Notes under the pieces: generated by a model
Told to the model about the DNA's origin: nothing
Database searches by the model: none
Seen by the model: only the letters and a program-made list of their open reading frames with translations
In this document: positions 28,701 through 41,416 of the stretch, one piece after another
Layout: each line of letters begins with the position of its first letter
Position numbering within the stretch: position 1 is the first letter of the stretch
Source of the DNA: Hybos culiciformis
Lineage: Eukaryota > Arthropoda > Insecta > Diptera > Hybotidae
DNA: 64,000 nucleotides
Assembly: GCA_964007475.1 (NCBI GenBank)
Contig: OZ023273.1
Coordinates: forward strand, 132,240,732-132,304,731
Direction: 5' to 3'
Made by a program: the position numbers and the translations under genes

Positions 28701-29709
28701 ATCGTTTAAATTTCATTTTCAAGAAAATAAGTTTTATACCACACAGATTTAAATAAGAATAAAAATAATCATTGCAATTTTAGATGCTAGATGTCAAAAG
28801 AGATGTTCTGTTCACCTATGCTCACCTCTATATTAATGAAAAACCATCGAGAAGAAGTGTATTTAAATTTTTTTTCACAGTAAAATGCTTTACCACAAAT
28901 AATAATAATATTTTTTAAAGAATTTGATACATAGGTACATAATTTATTTTTTTTTTCAGCATAAATTTAAACTTAAAGTTCTGTTACTACAATATGTTCC
29001 TTTTTTTCTCCAAAGCTTTTGAAATGGAATGATTAATGATCAAATTGGAAAAATAATTTATATTTCAGGACCACATAATACTAATTTGTTCTAGGTTTGT
29101 TTTTTTTTTTAATGTTTATTGACCAGAATATGTTAAAAGAATTTTGAATCACTGATAACATAAAAATTAATTAGGAATATTATTTTAAAGTTTCATTTTT
29201 CAAATTTTCACTGTGATCATTATGGAGAAAAAAGAAAAAAAACAAAAACATATTTTATTTTTACATTATTTTAGACAAATTAACTTATTTAGTAGAGAAT
29301 AAAATAATAAATGAAATTTATTTTATAATTTTATATGTTAAACAATATTAGAATTATGTTGTTAATTTATTTTGAATACAATAATATGTACATATAAAAT
29401 ACAAAAAATGTTTTTCATTTAAAATTGAAACTTTATGGTTAAACATGAAAAATAATATAATGCTAATGACATAATTTAGTAATAACTAGTATATGGAAAA
29501 TATTTATTGCACAGATTACTTCATTATTTGTTTTGTAAATTCTACACATGTATACCTACTTTTAATTGGTTTTACGTTTTGACATTCACATAAATTGTTA
29601 AAAGATTAATATTAACACAAGATTTCAGGTATTACCTTTTTTTACTATTAATGATATTTTGAACGATCCCTGCTTCTATGTAATATGTACGGTTTTCTTT
29701 TTTATTAAA
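22720..29709. other. Gene-poor A+T-rich DNA
   Basis: No gene can be supported. At 23466-23690 the plus strand has an open stretch of about 70 codons without a start, with a basic AVLGRKSKLTALGRTFEII segment, opposite a minus-strand frame of similar length. Neither matches a family I can name. A direct repeat of about 22 bp containing ATATTTTAAGCTTTAAGAT occurs at 24748 and 24783. Confidence 0.5.
24745..24803. repeat. Spaced direct repeat with AAGCTTTAAGAT
   Basis: The block ATAATATTTTAAGCTTTAAG occurs twice, about 36 bases apart. This is a simple local duplication with no visible function. Confidence 0.6.
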
Positions 29710-29844
29710 TGACGTCACATAACTATGGTCGCGACATCATATTGCTATAGAATTAGTAGCTATAAAAAATTAGAAGTAAAAGCGTATAATATCAATTTGT
29801 TTGACAAATTTTTGCCGAAAAATTCCACATCGACTTATTTCAGT
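29710..29844 (+). promoter_or_regulatory. Promoter-like block: CRE, TCGCGA, TATA, initiator
   Basis: A perfect cAMP-response palindrome TGACGTCA lies at 29710-29717 and TCGCGA at 29729-29734. TATAAAAAA starts at 29761, and TCAATT lies about 31 bases further on, the normal TATA-to-start spacing. A perfect arthropod initiator TCAGT is at 29840-29844, just before an ATG at 29852. The G+C-containing motifs are rare in this window, which makes their grouping notable. TATA-like strings are frequent in such DNA, so the block is a candidate only. Confidence 0.3.
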
Positions 29845-29851
29845 AAATGAT

Positions 29852-29911
29852 ATGGCATATAGAAGATTTTTATCTATATTATTGCTCAGCGTCCTGCGGT
29901 CTCCTTTGTAG
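29852..29911 (+). CDS. 19-codon ORF resembling a signal peptide
   Basis: ATG at 29852 opens 19 codons ending at TAG (29909-29911). The peptide has a basic start (MAYRR) and a hydrophobic core (FLSILLLSVL), the layout of a secretion signal. It sits directly downstream of promoter-like motifs. It could be the first coding exon of a secreted protein, with a donor such as GTAGTG at 29908, but I see no matching second exon before the hAT element at 30288. It may equally be chance or the remnant of a lost gene. Confidence 0.2.
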   Translation: MAYRRFLSILLLSVLRSPL

Positions 29912-30287
29912 TGGAATTATTTAATGAATACAAGAAATTCTTTGTATTTTATTTATTTTTTCTCAATAAATATTTCGTTATAATATCTATGTGCCTATAA
30001 TACAATGTACATTAACAACGAAAAATAAAATGCAATTTAACTGCACTTAAATAAAATTGAAAATTGTATTTAATTAAAGTTTTTTTTTATTTTAAATATT
30101 ATATCTACTTTATTTAATTTTGATTTATATTTTTAATTAAACCAAAACAGTAGAAGAATTAAGCATCGTCCATTCAATAGATAACGAATGTATATGTATA
30201 TTTATAAATAAGTAAATATAGGTTTTTTTTTTTTTTTAATAAAATGAAAATTTTTAATCATCAAAAAATGTTTTAATTTATCTATAG

Positions 30288-31008
30288 CAGTGGTTCTTAA
30301 CCGGTGGTGCACGCACCCCTTAGGGGTGCGAGCTTGAATATTTGGGGGTGCGAAATTGTAATTTTCCAAATTCACGTGTAGCTAGCAAAATAAAAAACTA
30401 ATCTTAAAAATTCATTTTGGTTAGTAAATTTTTTATTCACAAAACATTTTTTAAATATGTTTGTAAATTATAAACCATAGAAACAAATTAATTTTTGTAT
30501 TTTTTCTACAATTACAAAAATTCAAATGCGTTTCTATAGTGATTTTTATATTTCCTCGAAATTTTAGTTGATTGTTGCGATTATTCTTAGAAATATAAAT
30601 ACTGATTCGAACATTACATTGAATAAAGATTTAAAAATAATTGAATTTTAGTGTTGATTATTACAAGTTTGAATTTTTGTGTTGAATATTAAAAGTTAAA
30701 TATTAATAATAAAACAATTAATACAAGTTAATTTTACAAGTTTAGTTGAATATTTATATTCTAATTATTAGAATATAATTTGGTACATTAAAGTCAAATT
30801 CAAAAGGTAAGCTAAAATATAGCAATAATAGATAGAAGTTTAATATTTTTTTAGTGTTTTATTAAAAAATTTAATTTAGTATAAAAAATATGTTTTGCAT
30901 AATGTTTGTTTTTTAATTTATATAAGTCAATAATTTCTGGTAAGGGGTGCGAGAATATTGTTTGAAAATTTTAGGGGTGCCGGTAGCTAAAAAGGTTAAG
31001 AACCACTG
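30288..31008. mobile_element. Non-autonomous hAT transposon A
   Basis: The element is 721 bp and flanked by the perfect 8-bp target duplication ATCTATAG at 30280-30287 and 31009-31016. The terminal inverted repeats are 15 bp and identical: CAGTGGTTCTTAACC at the left and its complement at the right end. CAGTGGTTCT-type ends and 8-bp duplications are hallmarks of the hAT superfamily. Just inside the left end is a perfect hairpin, CGCACCCC-TTA-GGGGTGCG (30312-30330). The subterminal motif GGGGTGCGA recurs at 30323, 30345 and 30945, and GGGGTGC near 30974. The middle is A+T-rich with no transposase frame, so movement would need a transposase supplied by another element. Perfect ends and duplication suggest a fairly recent insertion. 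Confidence 0.92.
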
Positions 31009-31016
31009 ATCTATAG

Positions 31017-34000
31017 TATAAATTTCGGTTGACTTATTATTATTAACCGAAAAAAATTATTTAATATATAAAAATGTGAAAGATACGATTATTTATATAT
31101 AAACATTGAAAAATATTAAAATTGAATTAAAAATTAAAATCACTAAAAAATTTCCGTTCAATAAGATTAATTCGTCATAATTACTATCTATAACAGATAA
31201 TTGAAAAAGTAAAATTTGTAGAACCGATTTTAAGGTCTTTGACCATTCTAACAGAATTTAATTGTTGACTAATTCTACTCGCTCAAAATTTATTAACAGC
31301 CCACTTAAAGCAAAAATTTAAAGTGTGATGAAAGTAGTTGTTAACTATTTTTATAAAGGTTTAGGACATTTGAGACATTTGAAAAATATTTCGTTTATAA
31401 CATTTCGTTTACAATTAAACAATGACAGTTCATTCAACACACTTCGATTTAGCTTTCATTGGTGGTCTTAAGCGACCTTAAATCATAAAAATTAATAAAA
31501 ATTCCAAAAAAAAATATATAAGGATATTATAATTGAATTTGAATTTTAATATTTTTTACTCTCATCAATTAAAATGTGAATATTTACAGAAAGATCAGTT
31601 CAGAAGATAAATACAGTTGCATTGTTGCATACTCCAATGTCAGTTTCAACTAGCAGCTTCTTTCAATATATTTTTATGGTTAGCGTTAATATTACATAAA
31701 GCAAGAAATTTTAATTAAATTTATAATTTGTATGATCTACCTACAATAATAAAAATTAAAATTTACATATAAATGAAAAACAATTGTAAGTAAAAATAAT
31801 TTAAATACAATTTATATTTACACACTTTATACGGAAATGTATAAAAAAAATTAATTTTTATTGTAACAATTGTTATTAATTAATTATCAATAAGATGAAA
31901 TTTATTTAAATTGATAAGACCAATCTTTTTCACGCAAATTATGACATTGTTTTCAAAGATTTCAGCGAAAAGGACTTTAAGCATAGTAATAATATTAACA
32001 AAAATTATATGATTATATGTTTAATTCTTTATATAATTATATGATGATATACCAATTATCATTCAACATAGGTTTCTGACGCACAATTGAAAACTTGTAA
32101 GGTTTTCATCCTTGACTTAACTTATAAATACACATTTGATAACTTAAACACACATTTATATGATTTAAAACTCATCTTGAAAATCTGCAATGAAAAAATA
32201 ATTAATCTTCTTTTTTTTTTTAATTAAAACTCATTGCACCTCATTTTATTAAACATTAAGCATACCTATTTTTTTTTTTTTGTAAATATTTTGCATTCAG
32301 AACATTGGATTCTATTCATCAGGAATAAAATTTTCTGTCCACTAGCGATAGTGAAAAGCAATTATTTTATATTAAAGTCAAACATTTCCACTTCCAAAAA
32401 TTTATGTATCATTTCCACAAAAAATAAATAAAAAATAAAGGAAAACCAAGCAAATAATAATAAATCGTTTTTATTTCCAATATTACATTTCACAAAAATA
32501 TAAGAAACAAGATTTATGGTTTTTACCAAGCTTAAATAAACATTCGTATCCTATTGGACACAGACGACTTATTATGTACAAAATATTTCAATTGTGTAAT
32601 GAAGGCCTTTTTTTTTGTATGGAATGTCTGATTTATAGTTATGTTCATAAATTGGCACATTCTGATGCAGTAATAACTGAACAATGTTTTAATTGATTAA
32701 AGTACCTATGTATATGTATATAATACGTATTTTTATTTGAATATGTAGTTATCTTTATATCCTCTTTTGGTTAGTTTACAATTTTTTATCATTTAGTACC
32801 TAAAAATCAATTATAGATTAGTTTTTTTTTTTTGTATGCATAGCATACATTATTTATCTATTTAGTTATGAACATTCGATTCCTAAAATTTCACTTTAGC
32901 TTCGTATGAAATCAAAAGAAATGTTTGCTTCCTGCAGTTCCTAAAAACTTACATGCTATTATATTTAAAAAGTAAGACCATTAAAAATCTCATTAAAATT
33001 ATTTGTAATTCACGATGATAACGATGGTTTCAAAGAGAGGCTCATGGTTCATAGTTCGAATATGTCTTTAAAAAAATGAGAATTCTGGATAATGATATAG
33101 AATTCTTGAAATTTTATCAGAGTACATGTCTCTAGAAAACGAAAGTATACTAAAAACCAAAATTCAATTAAAAAGTGGTATTCTCTCGATTTGCTCAGGA
33201 TGTATTCAATTTTTTTTTATTTTATAACAAAAGTTTCGAAGAGCCCTATAAGTTTCTTTAGATTTATTTATAGAGACAGTGAAACTTCAGTCCCTAATAC
33301 AAAACAAATTCAATTTTAATTTTAAAGCTCTATTTAAAAAGGAAACAATGATTTTATTGCTTTCAAATACATTTCGCAGTGGTAATGTCTGCTAGGATAA
33401 TTTTCAATAATCCAATAATCTTATTTTATCTTAAATTTTATTTACATACCACAAGTAGAACAGGACGATAATTCAAATAACACTAAATATATGCTAATAA
33501 CCTGTATTGTAGCACGTAAAAATTTAAAATTGCATTTAATTCCATTACAGATAATATGGAAAATGTTTTTAAAGCTTTAAGGTATTAACTTTTGCTAATT
33601 CAATTAAAATAATATTTTATTTTAATTAGCAACACAAAACTTTCTTTTGAACAAAGTATTTATATTATCAATATAAAAGAAAAGATAAATTATGAGGCAA
33701 GAGATTAGTAACTATTAGTGGTTAATTTTGGACTTTTTTTAAAAATTTAAAATTAATAAGTTTTTTTCTTCAACTTCCAGAGATTATTATATAGATCTCA
33801 GAGATTATTATAATGATATTTGAACTTATAAAGCCATAACTTTGATTTACATACAAACAACATTTCGATTTGTACTCTAGTTTAGTTAAATCTAATGATA
33901 CAAGTAACTCAAGGAATTCTGATTATAGCTGATCATGTAGTCATTACATGTTATGTTACTTGATTTGAATTTTACATAAACTCATATGAAATGATACGTG

Positions 34001-34910
34001 TGTATATAATTCAATATAAATATTAATATATTTCCGTCCAAACTAGTTATACTTAGAGCCACTTAATAATATTTATCTCTTGATGGAAGGACATTTATAG
34101 ATAAAAACATGTTCGTAACTATATTTGTTTTCTAACTTGAATTTAAAGTAAACAATAATTTCTAAGATCTGTTAATTGAATGCAACGTAGTGCTAAAATT
34201 GTCGCGTGTCCCGTCATTGAACCTAATGACATTCAATGTTTTTCGGCTTAGTTTTATTTAATGTCACCCAACCTAAATAAATAAAAAAAATTGGATTAGG
34301 CTCGTTGACAAAAAGTTTTTTGGATGGGTGAAATTAAAAATTAAAAAATACATAAACAAAAAGAATATTTATCCTTAAAATTTTAATTTAAAATCTTAAC
34401 AAGATTTTCATGTATTTGTGATTTGTGTTTGCATAAACAAGCTGTTAATTCCTTGTTTATTATATTACCAAACTATTTTTTTTTTTGAAATCCTTATTTA
34501 TATGTATTGCGTGTCTGTTTACATAACATTATGTATTTTTAATACTTTAATGCTTATATACAACTATGTATGTTTTCTAGATAAAAGACGCTGATTTAAA
34601 ATGTTAAATGTCGGTGAAAAAGTTTTTGTGAAATTTTGTCACTATTTAGTTTAGAATCAAATTTTTGCCCTTTAAATTATTCTAAGGATTATTGGTGTTT
34701 AAGATACGAAAAACTAATAGTTTGAATTCTAGAAAATTTATAATATATTACAATTAAAGTTTAAATTTTAGTTTATCCAGTATCAAGATCTGAACGTTAA
34801 TGTCTGACAGATTTACATGTTTCAGTTTTCAACATTTACGAGTAGTATATAAGTTATAATGTATAAAAAATGTGATATTCAAGCATAATTTTATCCTCTC
34901 TTTTTTTAAG
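31017..34910. other. Gene-free A+T-rich DNA
   Basis: No gene is seen. The open frame at 32234-32431 is low in complexity. A direct repeat CAGAGATTATTATA lies at 33777 and 33801. A slightly G+C-richer pocket at 34180-34330 shows no coding frame. Confidence 0.55.
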
Positions 34911-34919
34911 AGGAACGAT

Positions 34920-35203
34920 CAATGAACTTTATATATAAGGAAGAGTATATTATTATTGCAAGTGAAGCTTTTTCATTTTTAAAAGTACCGTATTTGCCTA
35001 TTTCAATTGTCAAAAAAGGAACAAAAAAAAAAGGAAAAATTCATAAAAACAAAAACAAAAATTTTTATGAATTTTTCTTCTTTTTTTTGTTCCTTTTTTG
35101 ATAATTGAAATAGGCAAATACGGTATTTTGAAAAAAATAAAAAAGCTTCATTGGCTTTCATAGTAAAATACATAATTTACTCTTCCTTATATATAAGTTC
35201 ATT
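34920..35203. mobile_element. Foldback (long inverted repeat) MITE with 9-bp duplication
   Basis: Almost the whole 284-bp element is one hairpin: a left arm of 130 bases (34920-35049), a 12-base loop (35050-35061) and a right arm of 142 bases (35062-35203). The inner 64 bases of each arm (34986-35049 and 35062-35125) differ at about three positions. The outer parts keep AATGAACTT, TATATATAAGGAAGAGTA and TGAAGCTTTTT blocks with a few indels. AGGAACGAT flanks it at 34911-34919 and 35204-35212. A 9-bp duplication suits Mutator-like elements; read as 8 bp (GGAACGAT) it would also suit hAT. There is no coding capacity. If transcribed, it would form a long double-stranded RNA. Confidence 0.85.
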
Positions 35204-35212
35204 AGGAACGAT

Positions 35213-36140
35213 ATATTTGACTGATATGGATATTTTAACAACTTTATTCTACTTATATTGACAGATGAAATTTGAATTTAAAGTAAGCTACTTAAATATA
35301 CGTACATGGAAAGTATATTTTCAAGGGCTTGAAATATTCTCCCGATATAATAATTTGAAAAGAGAAAGTGAATTTCTTAATAATTCGAAATTTAATATTT
35401 TTATTCTTAAAGATTTATATTATGTATATAATGAATATATAATGTAAGTAGGACATAATATATAATGTACAAATAGGTTATATCGTGTCATTGTCTGTAG
35501 TAATTTTATTGAAAATATTCATATGATAGAAAATAGAAATATATACCGTATAAATGAAATAGTAATTTATAGAAAAAAATTTTTTAGAATTATGTAATTT
35601 TAACTGAAAGTGTTCATAAAATATTTTGATAACGTGCTTCCTCTTCAAATGCCGATCAATGAAAAATGTTTAAATAGGAAGTCGCATAATTTCACATTCC
35701 TAAGTGGCTAATAATTTTTGTTAAAATATTTATTTAATATCACGGGAGCATTAAATAATCCAAACGATAAAAATTTACGAATATATATTTAAATTAATAA
35801 TAAACTGTATATATATAAGTATCATTATAAAATATAGATATAATTTTTAGGTAAAATTTATATTCAGTTTAATGTTTTAACTCTATTCTATATAAAAATT
35901 ATTATTCATTTATTACAAAAAAAACTTTTACTTTCAAAGGATATAATGTATATACTACGACTATGAGTACATTATTTTTTGTGCATAAGTTAAAATTTTC
36001 CCTTACCAAGAAGAAAATTTTGTTGTAATTATGTATTTTCATTTTTATTTTTAATGGAAGCATAAAAAAAAACAAATAAATAGAACATAAATAGTATATA
36101 AATAGTTGGTTTCGAAGCAAATTGATGCTGCCAACTGCAT
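35213..36140. other. Gene-free A+T-rich DNA
   Basis: I see no supported gene. The open frames here (35265-35447 on the plus strand and 35902-36165 on the minus strand) are dominated by A+T-rich codons and match no family I recognise. Confidence 0.5.
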
Positions 36141-36350
36141 ATGCCATATCGTTCCGAAATAACACAAACTATTTATTATTATCAAAAACGAGACATTCGT
36201 ACAAACACCAGAAAAAAAAACAGAATAAAGTTTTCAAACAGAACTCTTATTAAGAGAATGAATTATCTTGCTCTGGTTAAGATCTACAATTATTACTTTA
36301 ACACTTCAATTAACGACGAAACCATAAATATCTTAACAAAAGATATTTGA
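36141..36350 (+). CDS. Unassigned 69-residue ORF
   Basis: ATG at 36141 opens 69 codons to TGA. I do not recognise the product. It is basic and hydrophilic (QKRDIRTNTRKKNRIKF), followed by a more mixed C-terminal half (MNYLALVKIYNYYF). Codon choice is more varied than in most frames here, with several C-ending codons. There is no signal peptide or membrane span. It could be one exon of a larger gene, a decayed fragment, or chance. Confidence 0.2.
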   Translation: MPYRSEITQTIYYYQKRDIRTNTRKKNRIKFSNRTLIKRMNYLALVKIYNYYFNTSINDETINILTKDI

Positions 36351-39300
36351 TTTCATTTTATTGAAATTAAATATAATTATTTATAATATTGTCTTTTCAT
36401 GACATTTAATATATAGAAAAATTTTAGCACTTTACTTTCAAGAACAATTTTAACATCACAATTAAAAATTCAATTCCATTTAAAATACGTTTAGAATGAA
36501 TTTTGTTAAAAGAAAATTTAATCGTTTTTCTTTTTTTGTTAAATAAAAAATGAAAATAAATATTTTGTTCGCGACACTAAGTATTATTGAAAGTTTTGTA
36601 AAATTATCATTAATTTCTGTGCTATGATTGTTATATATATAAAATAAAATTAACTTTTTTTGTTTCAAAAGTTACAATTAATATAGTATGAAGTAAAATA
36701 AATTTTACTTCAGATGCGTTCTTGAATACTCATTTTTATTTTTAAATCACGACTTTGAAAGGAACTTGGACCTGAAATTTGAATCGCTTAAAAGCTCTTT
36801 TTTTCGGACATACTAAAATTTTTACAACAATTTGAGTACTTGACGAAAATCAGACATAATGCTGCGAGCAACTTACGGTTATTTAATAACTACATATCAA
36901 CAAATTATTCTTATGGAGTTCAAGCCTTAATAGAGTCTCTGTGATCTACATTCAGTATTACGGAATACCAGTGGTTATTTCTCTATTTTTTGAAAAATAA
37001 TTTAGTTTCAAAAATTACCAAAAATACTTTCAGAGATCGTGACAAACAAAATTAGATCTGGTGTCTTTTTTGAACAATAACTAAGTGTATAAGGACATTT
37101 TGCTCATTTTTTGGTAGACACCATGGCACGGTTTCGGAAATGCAAAAGGTTCAAAAAATATATTTTTTAACATAATAATAATTCGTTAGTATACATTTAT
37201 GTTTTAAATAAACTTGTAATGTTATACCCACTTTAATTTAAGTTTCTGCAAGCACCTGTCAATCTTCAAATAAAATTTTTATACTTTAAGTTCCTTTTTT
37301 TTTTTTTTGCAAAACGACAATGTTTTTTGAATACAAAGTAGCTATTATTGTAACATAGAAAAAAATAACAAAAAAAATGTAGGTATCTTATGTTAATGTC
37401 TATCTACTATGCAAATTTTTGGATTATCCAAAATTTTTTTTTTACATTTTTAACCCTTTATACCCTTTATAAATAAAACTGTTGCGCTTCAAAACAAATA
37501 GAATTTTACTTAATTTTTGTATAAATATGACATAAAAACAAAAAAGATACATATTTTTCCTATTTAAATCATATAAAAATCTCAGAACTTTAGTTTTATT
37601 CTAAAAATATACCAAAAAAAAAAAAAACTTTATGTCTAGTCAAAAGACAAATAGAAAATGTTTTAAGACGTTTAAAAAAAAAACAAAAAAAAAATAAAAT
37701 AAAAAGTTTTCCATTATTCTGTTTCAACGAAAATCAATCAAAAAAAAAAAAAAAAAAGAAAAACTCTTAAAACTCTTAAAAAAAAAAAAAACTAAAAAGA
37801 AAAAGAAAAAAGAAAACAGTGACAACAACGTTTAAGTTTTCCTATTCTTTTAACATGATGGGTATTTAAAGGAAAAAAAAAAAAAACGTTTTTGTAATAA
37901 TTTTAGAAAGGCAAAAAGCTTACTGACACATTTTAAACAAGTGTTTTAGACAAGAATAATGAACTTAGTTTTAAAAAAAGTATTTTTGTTTTTTTCTTTC
38001 AACAATATTCTATAAAGTTTAAAAATTTAAAATACATATGTAATTAAAATACTGTGAAAATTCATACCCAAAATCGATATCAATCTATTTGGACTTTCAA
38101 ATTTATTCAGTTTTCCAGGTACATTTAGAGCTTAATTTCAGCGGGAACGGCACAGTGAGGAATTAAGCCCTGGGTACACTGGTTATAAAGTACGTATAGA
38201 TTTTAATTTGAAATTATGGTACAAATAAACCATTTCCGTAGTTATTAAAAATAGTGAAACAATTTTTAGAAATATGTAATATTAAATAAAAAATTTGTGA
38301 GTAAGAATTTATTCAAAATGTATGTTCGTCAATAAATTTCATATAAAATATAAAATAATGCATTAAATATTTTTGTAAAACATATTTTAATAATATTTTC
38401 CCCACACAAATGATGATGTTCAGTTTTAATTTCATTATTCTGATTGATTAAGAAATTTTTAATAATTTTTGTTTAACTTTTATTTATGCTTATAAGTTAT
38501 AAACCTACTATAAAATTCATTGTATTATAAATTCATTGACTTGTACACTGTATAAACAAAATTTAAATTCAATATTTTTTTATGTATAATATTACAAAAA
38601 AAAAAGATAGGTACTTATAGCATTTCTTATTAATTTATTTATAAGATAAATTGTTTACTGTAAATGAACTGCAATATAATTTTAATTATAATAATGCATA
38701 ATAATAGTTTTTCTTGTAGCTAAAAATTACATTTTGTTGTAGAATGTACATGTATATACAATGTTCAAACATTATGCATGCAGACATTGAATTTTATAGG
38801 GTTTTAGAGGTTTGTATATATACATATATGATATATTATGTACATCATGATACAATATATAAATATTATAATAATAAATATCAGAGGAAAATGTTTGAGA
38901 GTTAATGCTATTAGTTTATGAAAAAAAAAAAACAAAAATACCATAATAATATTTTCAGAAGAGCTTCAAGCTATATATGATATAAATTTTTTAAATCAAA
39001 ATTGAAAACAAATACAGAAATACTTAAAAAATTTAATTTAATTCAATATATCTGTATCAATCTATGGTAGCTATATAAATTTAACTAATTATTGAAGAAA
39101 ACGGTCTACTACTTTCTTAGAAAAAAAATAAAACAATTCTAATTTTTGTGTATTATACATTTATATACTCGTTCATGTGAGATATTCTTTATTTCATTGT
39201 TTTGCCTCTTCTTTATTGTTTTAGTACCAGAAATGACATTAGCATTATTATATGACTAATTCAAAATTGGAATAAGCACAGTGCTGTTTGAGGACTTTTT

Positions 39301-41098
39301 GTTTATGTTTATATTCAAAACTTATGTGTATGCTATTATTGTCACATTATTATCTAAATATTCTAACTATAAAATTATAACAGAAAGTAGTACACTTGGA
39401 GAGCATTCAAGGTTGGTTTTTTTTATTTAAAAAATAAAAATAAAAAACAAAATATGTATAATTTATATATAATTGCATAAATATCATGAAATGAAAATCT
39501 GTTTTTCATGTTTCCCTTAAATGAATGGAAAATATAATGTACATATACAAACAACAACGTAACAGAGAGTAATGCAAATGAGCTTGAAAAATTTATAGAT
39601 TTATTTTTCATGTTGTTTATTTCTTCATTTGAATAAATGATTCTCTTGACTTTTTCAACTTTTAAACCTTAGGAAGACAATAAAAATTAAAAAAAAAAAA
39701 AACAAAAAAATTGTATATATATAAACATAATTTAAAAAGTTAAATGTTGGCAATGCTGACAGAACTGGGAAAATGTGAACACAAAATAGTTATAATGATA
39801 AATTAAAAGATTTATATAGGTGGGAAGCTAAAATGATATGAAGCTACAAGAATTCTATAATGGGGCAAATTTATCATATAGGTTTCAAAACTTATTATAA
39901 TACGAAAGAAATTGAAATAGTTAACTATTAAGTTCCGTTTTTGGAATAATTTCAAATACTTTTATTGCATATATTCACATAAAAAATTGAAAAAGAAAAT
40001 TTATAAACAATATTAAATATATTAATTTCTTTTTCAAATTTGTACAATAATTATTCTTTTTTCATTCATTGAACTAAATAATAATACTGCCAAAATAATA
40101 CTGTTCAAAATATGAGTTCACATTATGGTGTCTTTTCACAATATTAATATGATTCATTTTTATTTCAATTTCTAATTTTGGTACTTTATACTAAATTGAA
40201 CCAAAATATTTATAATATAAAATAACATAAATTAAGAATTTATTTCCATAATTTCAAATAAAAATTCATCTCTGATAAAAATATTGAATTAAAAATTTAT
40301 ATATTATGTATAGATGTAATGCAGATATATTTTTATTTTATATAACAATGAAAGATTAAGATTATGTAAAATGTAAAAAAATAATTTAAATTATTATTCG
40401 TTGCAAATAATGTATAGATACATATATCTTAATAATTATGTATAACTTTTTTTTCTTCTCTTCATCATAACTTTAAACATTTAAACGTTTTAATTTTCAA
40501 AATTATTTAAATTTTTATGTTTTTTTTTCAGGATTTAATATTTTCATGTTACAAAATATCAAAATACAAATTATTCAATATTCTGAATATTATTTCGAAA
40601 CTATAAATTATGCTCAAAAAATTTAAGTCGTTAAAAAAATGTCCAATATTTCTCTTATAATGGTTCGAAAACTTTAATTTCAAACAATTTCAATGGTTAC
40701 CATAATAATTGCATTTGGTCAAGAAAAACTTTGGAAAAAAAAACCCAATTATTCTAGGAGTTATTGTAAATTTTTATAATTTTGTAATTTTCCTATATAA
40801 CAAAAAGTTCTAAGTAGTTGTTATAAAATAAGGTATAATATATATATAATTTTTTTATTCCAAAATAAGGTTATACTGTTATAGAATAGATTATGAAAAA
40901 AAAAAAAATTTGCTTATTTTTTGGGTTTTTATCTTAAATATTATTATTTTTTACCAAATTCTGTAGTAAAAAACAAAAACTAATTTTCAAAACTTGTTAA
41001 CATTATGGTATTATTTTAAAAGTGTCAAAAGTAATAAGTTAATGCTATTGTTTGTAAAAATCTTTTCAATTTCAATTTTGTACTTTTTTTGCGCCATA
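36351..41098. other. Gene-poor DNA with one decayed-looking pocket
   Basis: No gene is supported. The pocket at about 36700-37160 is less A+T-rich than its surroundings and gives two plus-strand open stretches of 30-45 codons broken by single stops (for example one containing YSYGVQALIESL). It may be old coding or transposon sequence. About 37600-37880 is extremely A-rich. The rest is ordinary A+T-rich sequence. Confidence 0.5.
37600..37880. repeat. A-rich low-complexity tract
   Basis: Long A runs (up to 18 bases) are separated by short interruptions, with a duplicated AAAACTCTTA block inside. No regular unit is present. It resembles the A-rich debris left by retrotransposed tails, but no element is recognisable beside it. 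Confidence 0.65.
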
Positions 41099-41100
41099 TA

Positions 41101-41359
41101 TTTCTGTTGCCACATGACATAATCGCCTAAGTCGATTTTACTACTTTTGAGGGGAGCAGTTTAAAGTTTAAAATCCTTTTCTGAAATCGAATAATTAAGA
41201 TAAATGGAACCTAATTTGAGAAGATTATAGAATTTTAAAACCATTTTAAGTTTTTAAAAACCAAATATGAGGCGTAGAATCATATGACCAACACTTGAAA
41301 ATAATAAAATCATAACCGCCTAACTCGACTTAAGCGGTTATGTCATGTGGCCACAGATT
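41101..41359. mobile_element. Mariner-like or unclassified MITE with 34-bp inverted ends
   Basis: The ends are inverted copies. The left reads TTTCTGTTGCCACATGACAT and continues AATCGCCTAAGTCGA; the right, on the other strand, reads AATCTGTGGCCACATGACAT and continues AACCGCTTAAGTCGA. About 30 of 35 positions agree. TA stands immediately outside both ends (41099-41100 and 41360-41361), as in Tc1/mariner insertions, but TA is common here. Inside the right end the motif AACCGCCTAACTCGACTTAAGCGGTT forms a second small hairpin (41313-41340). The interior is non-coding. It lies only 57 bp from the next element. Confidence 0.6.
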
Positions 41360-41416
41360 TATAATAATATTAGCGCTATATAAGAATATTTGATATCAAA
41401 ATTGAGTTATCCTCCC

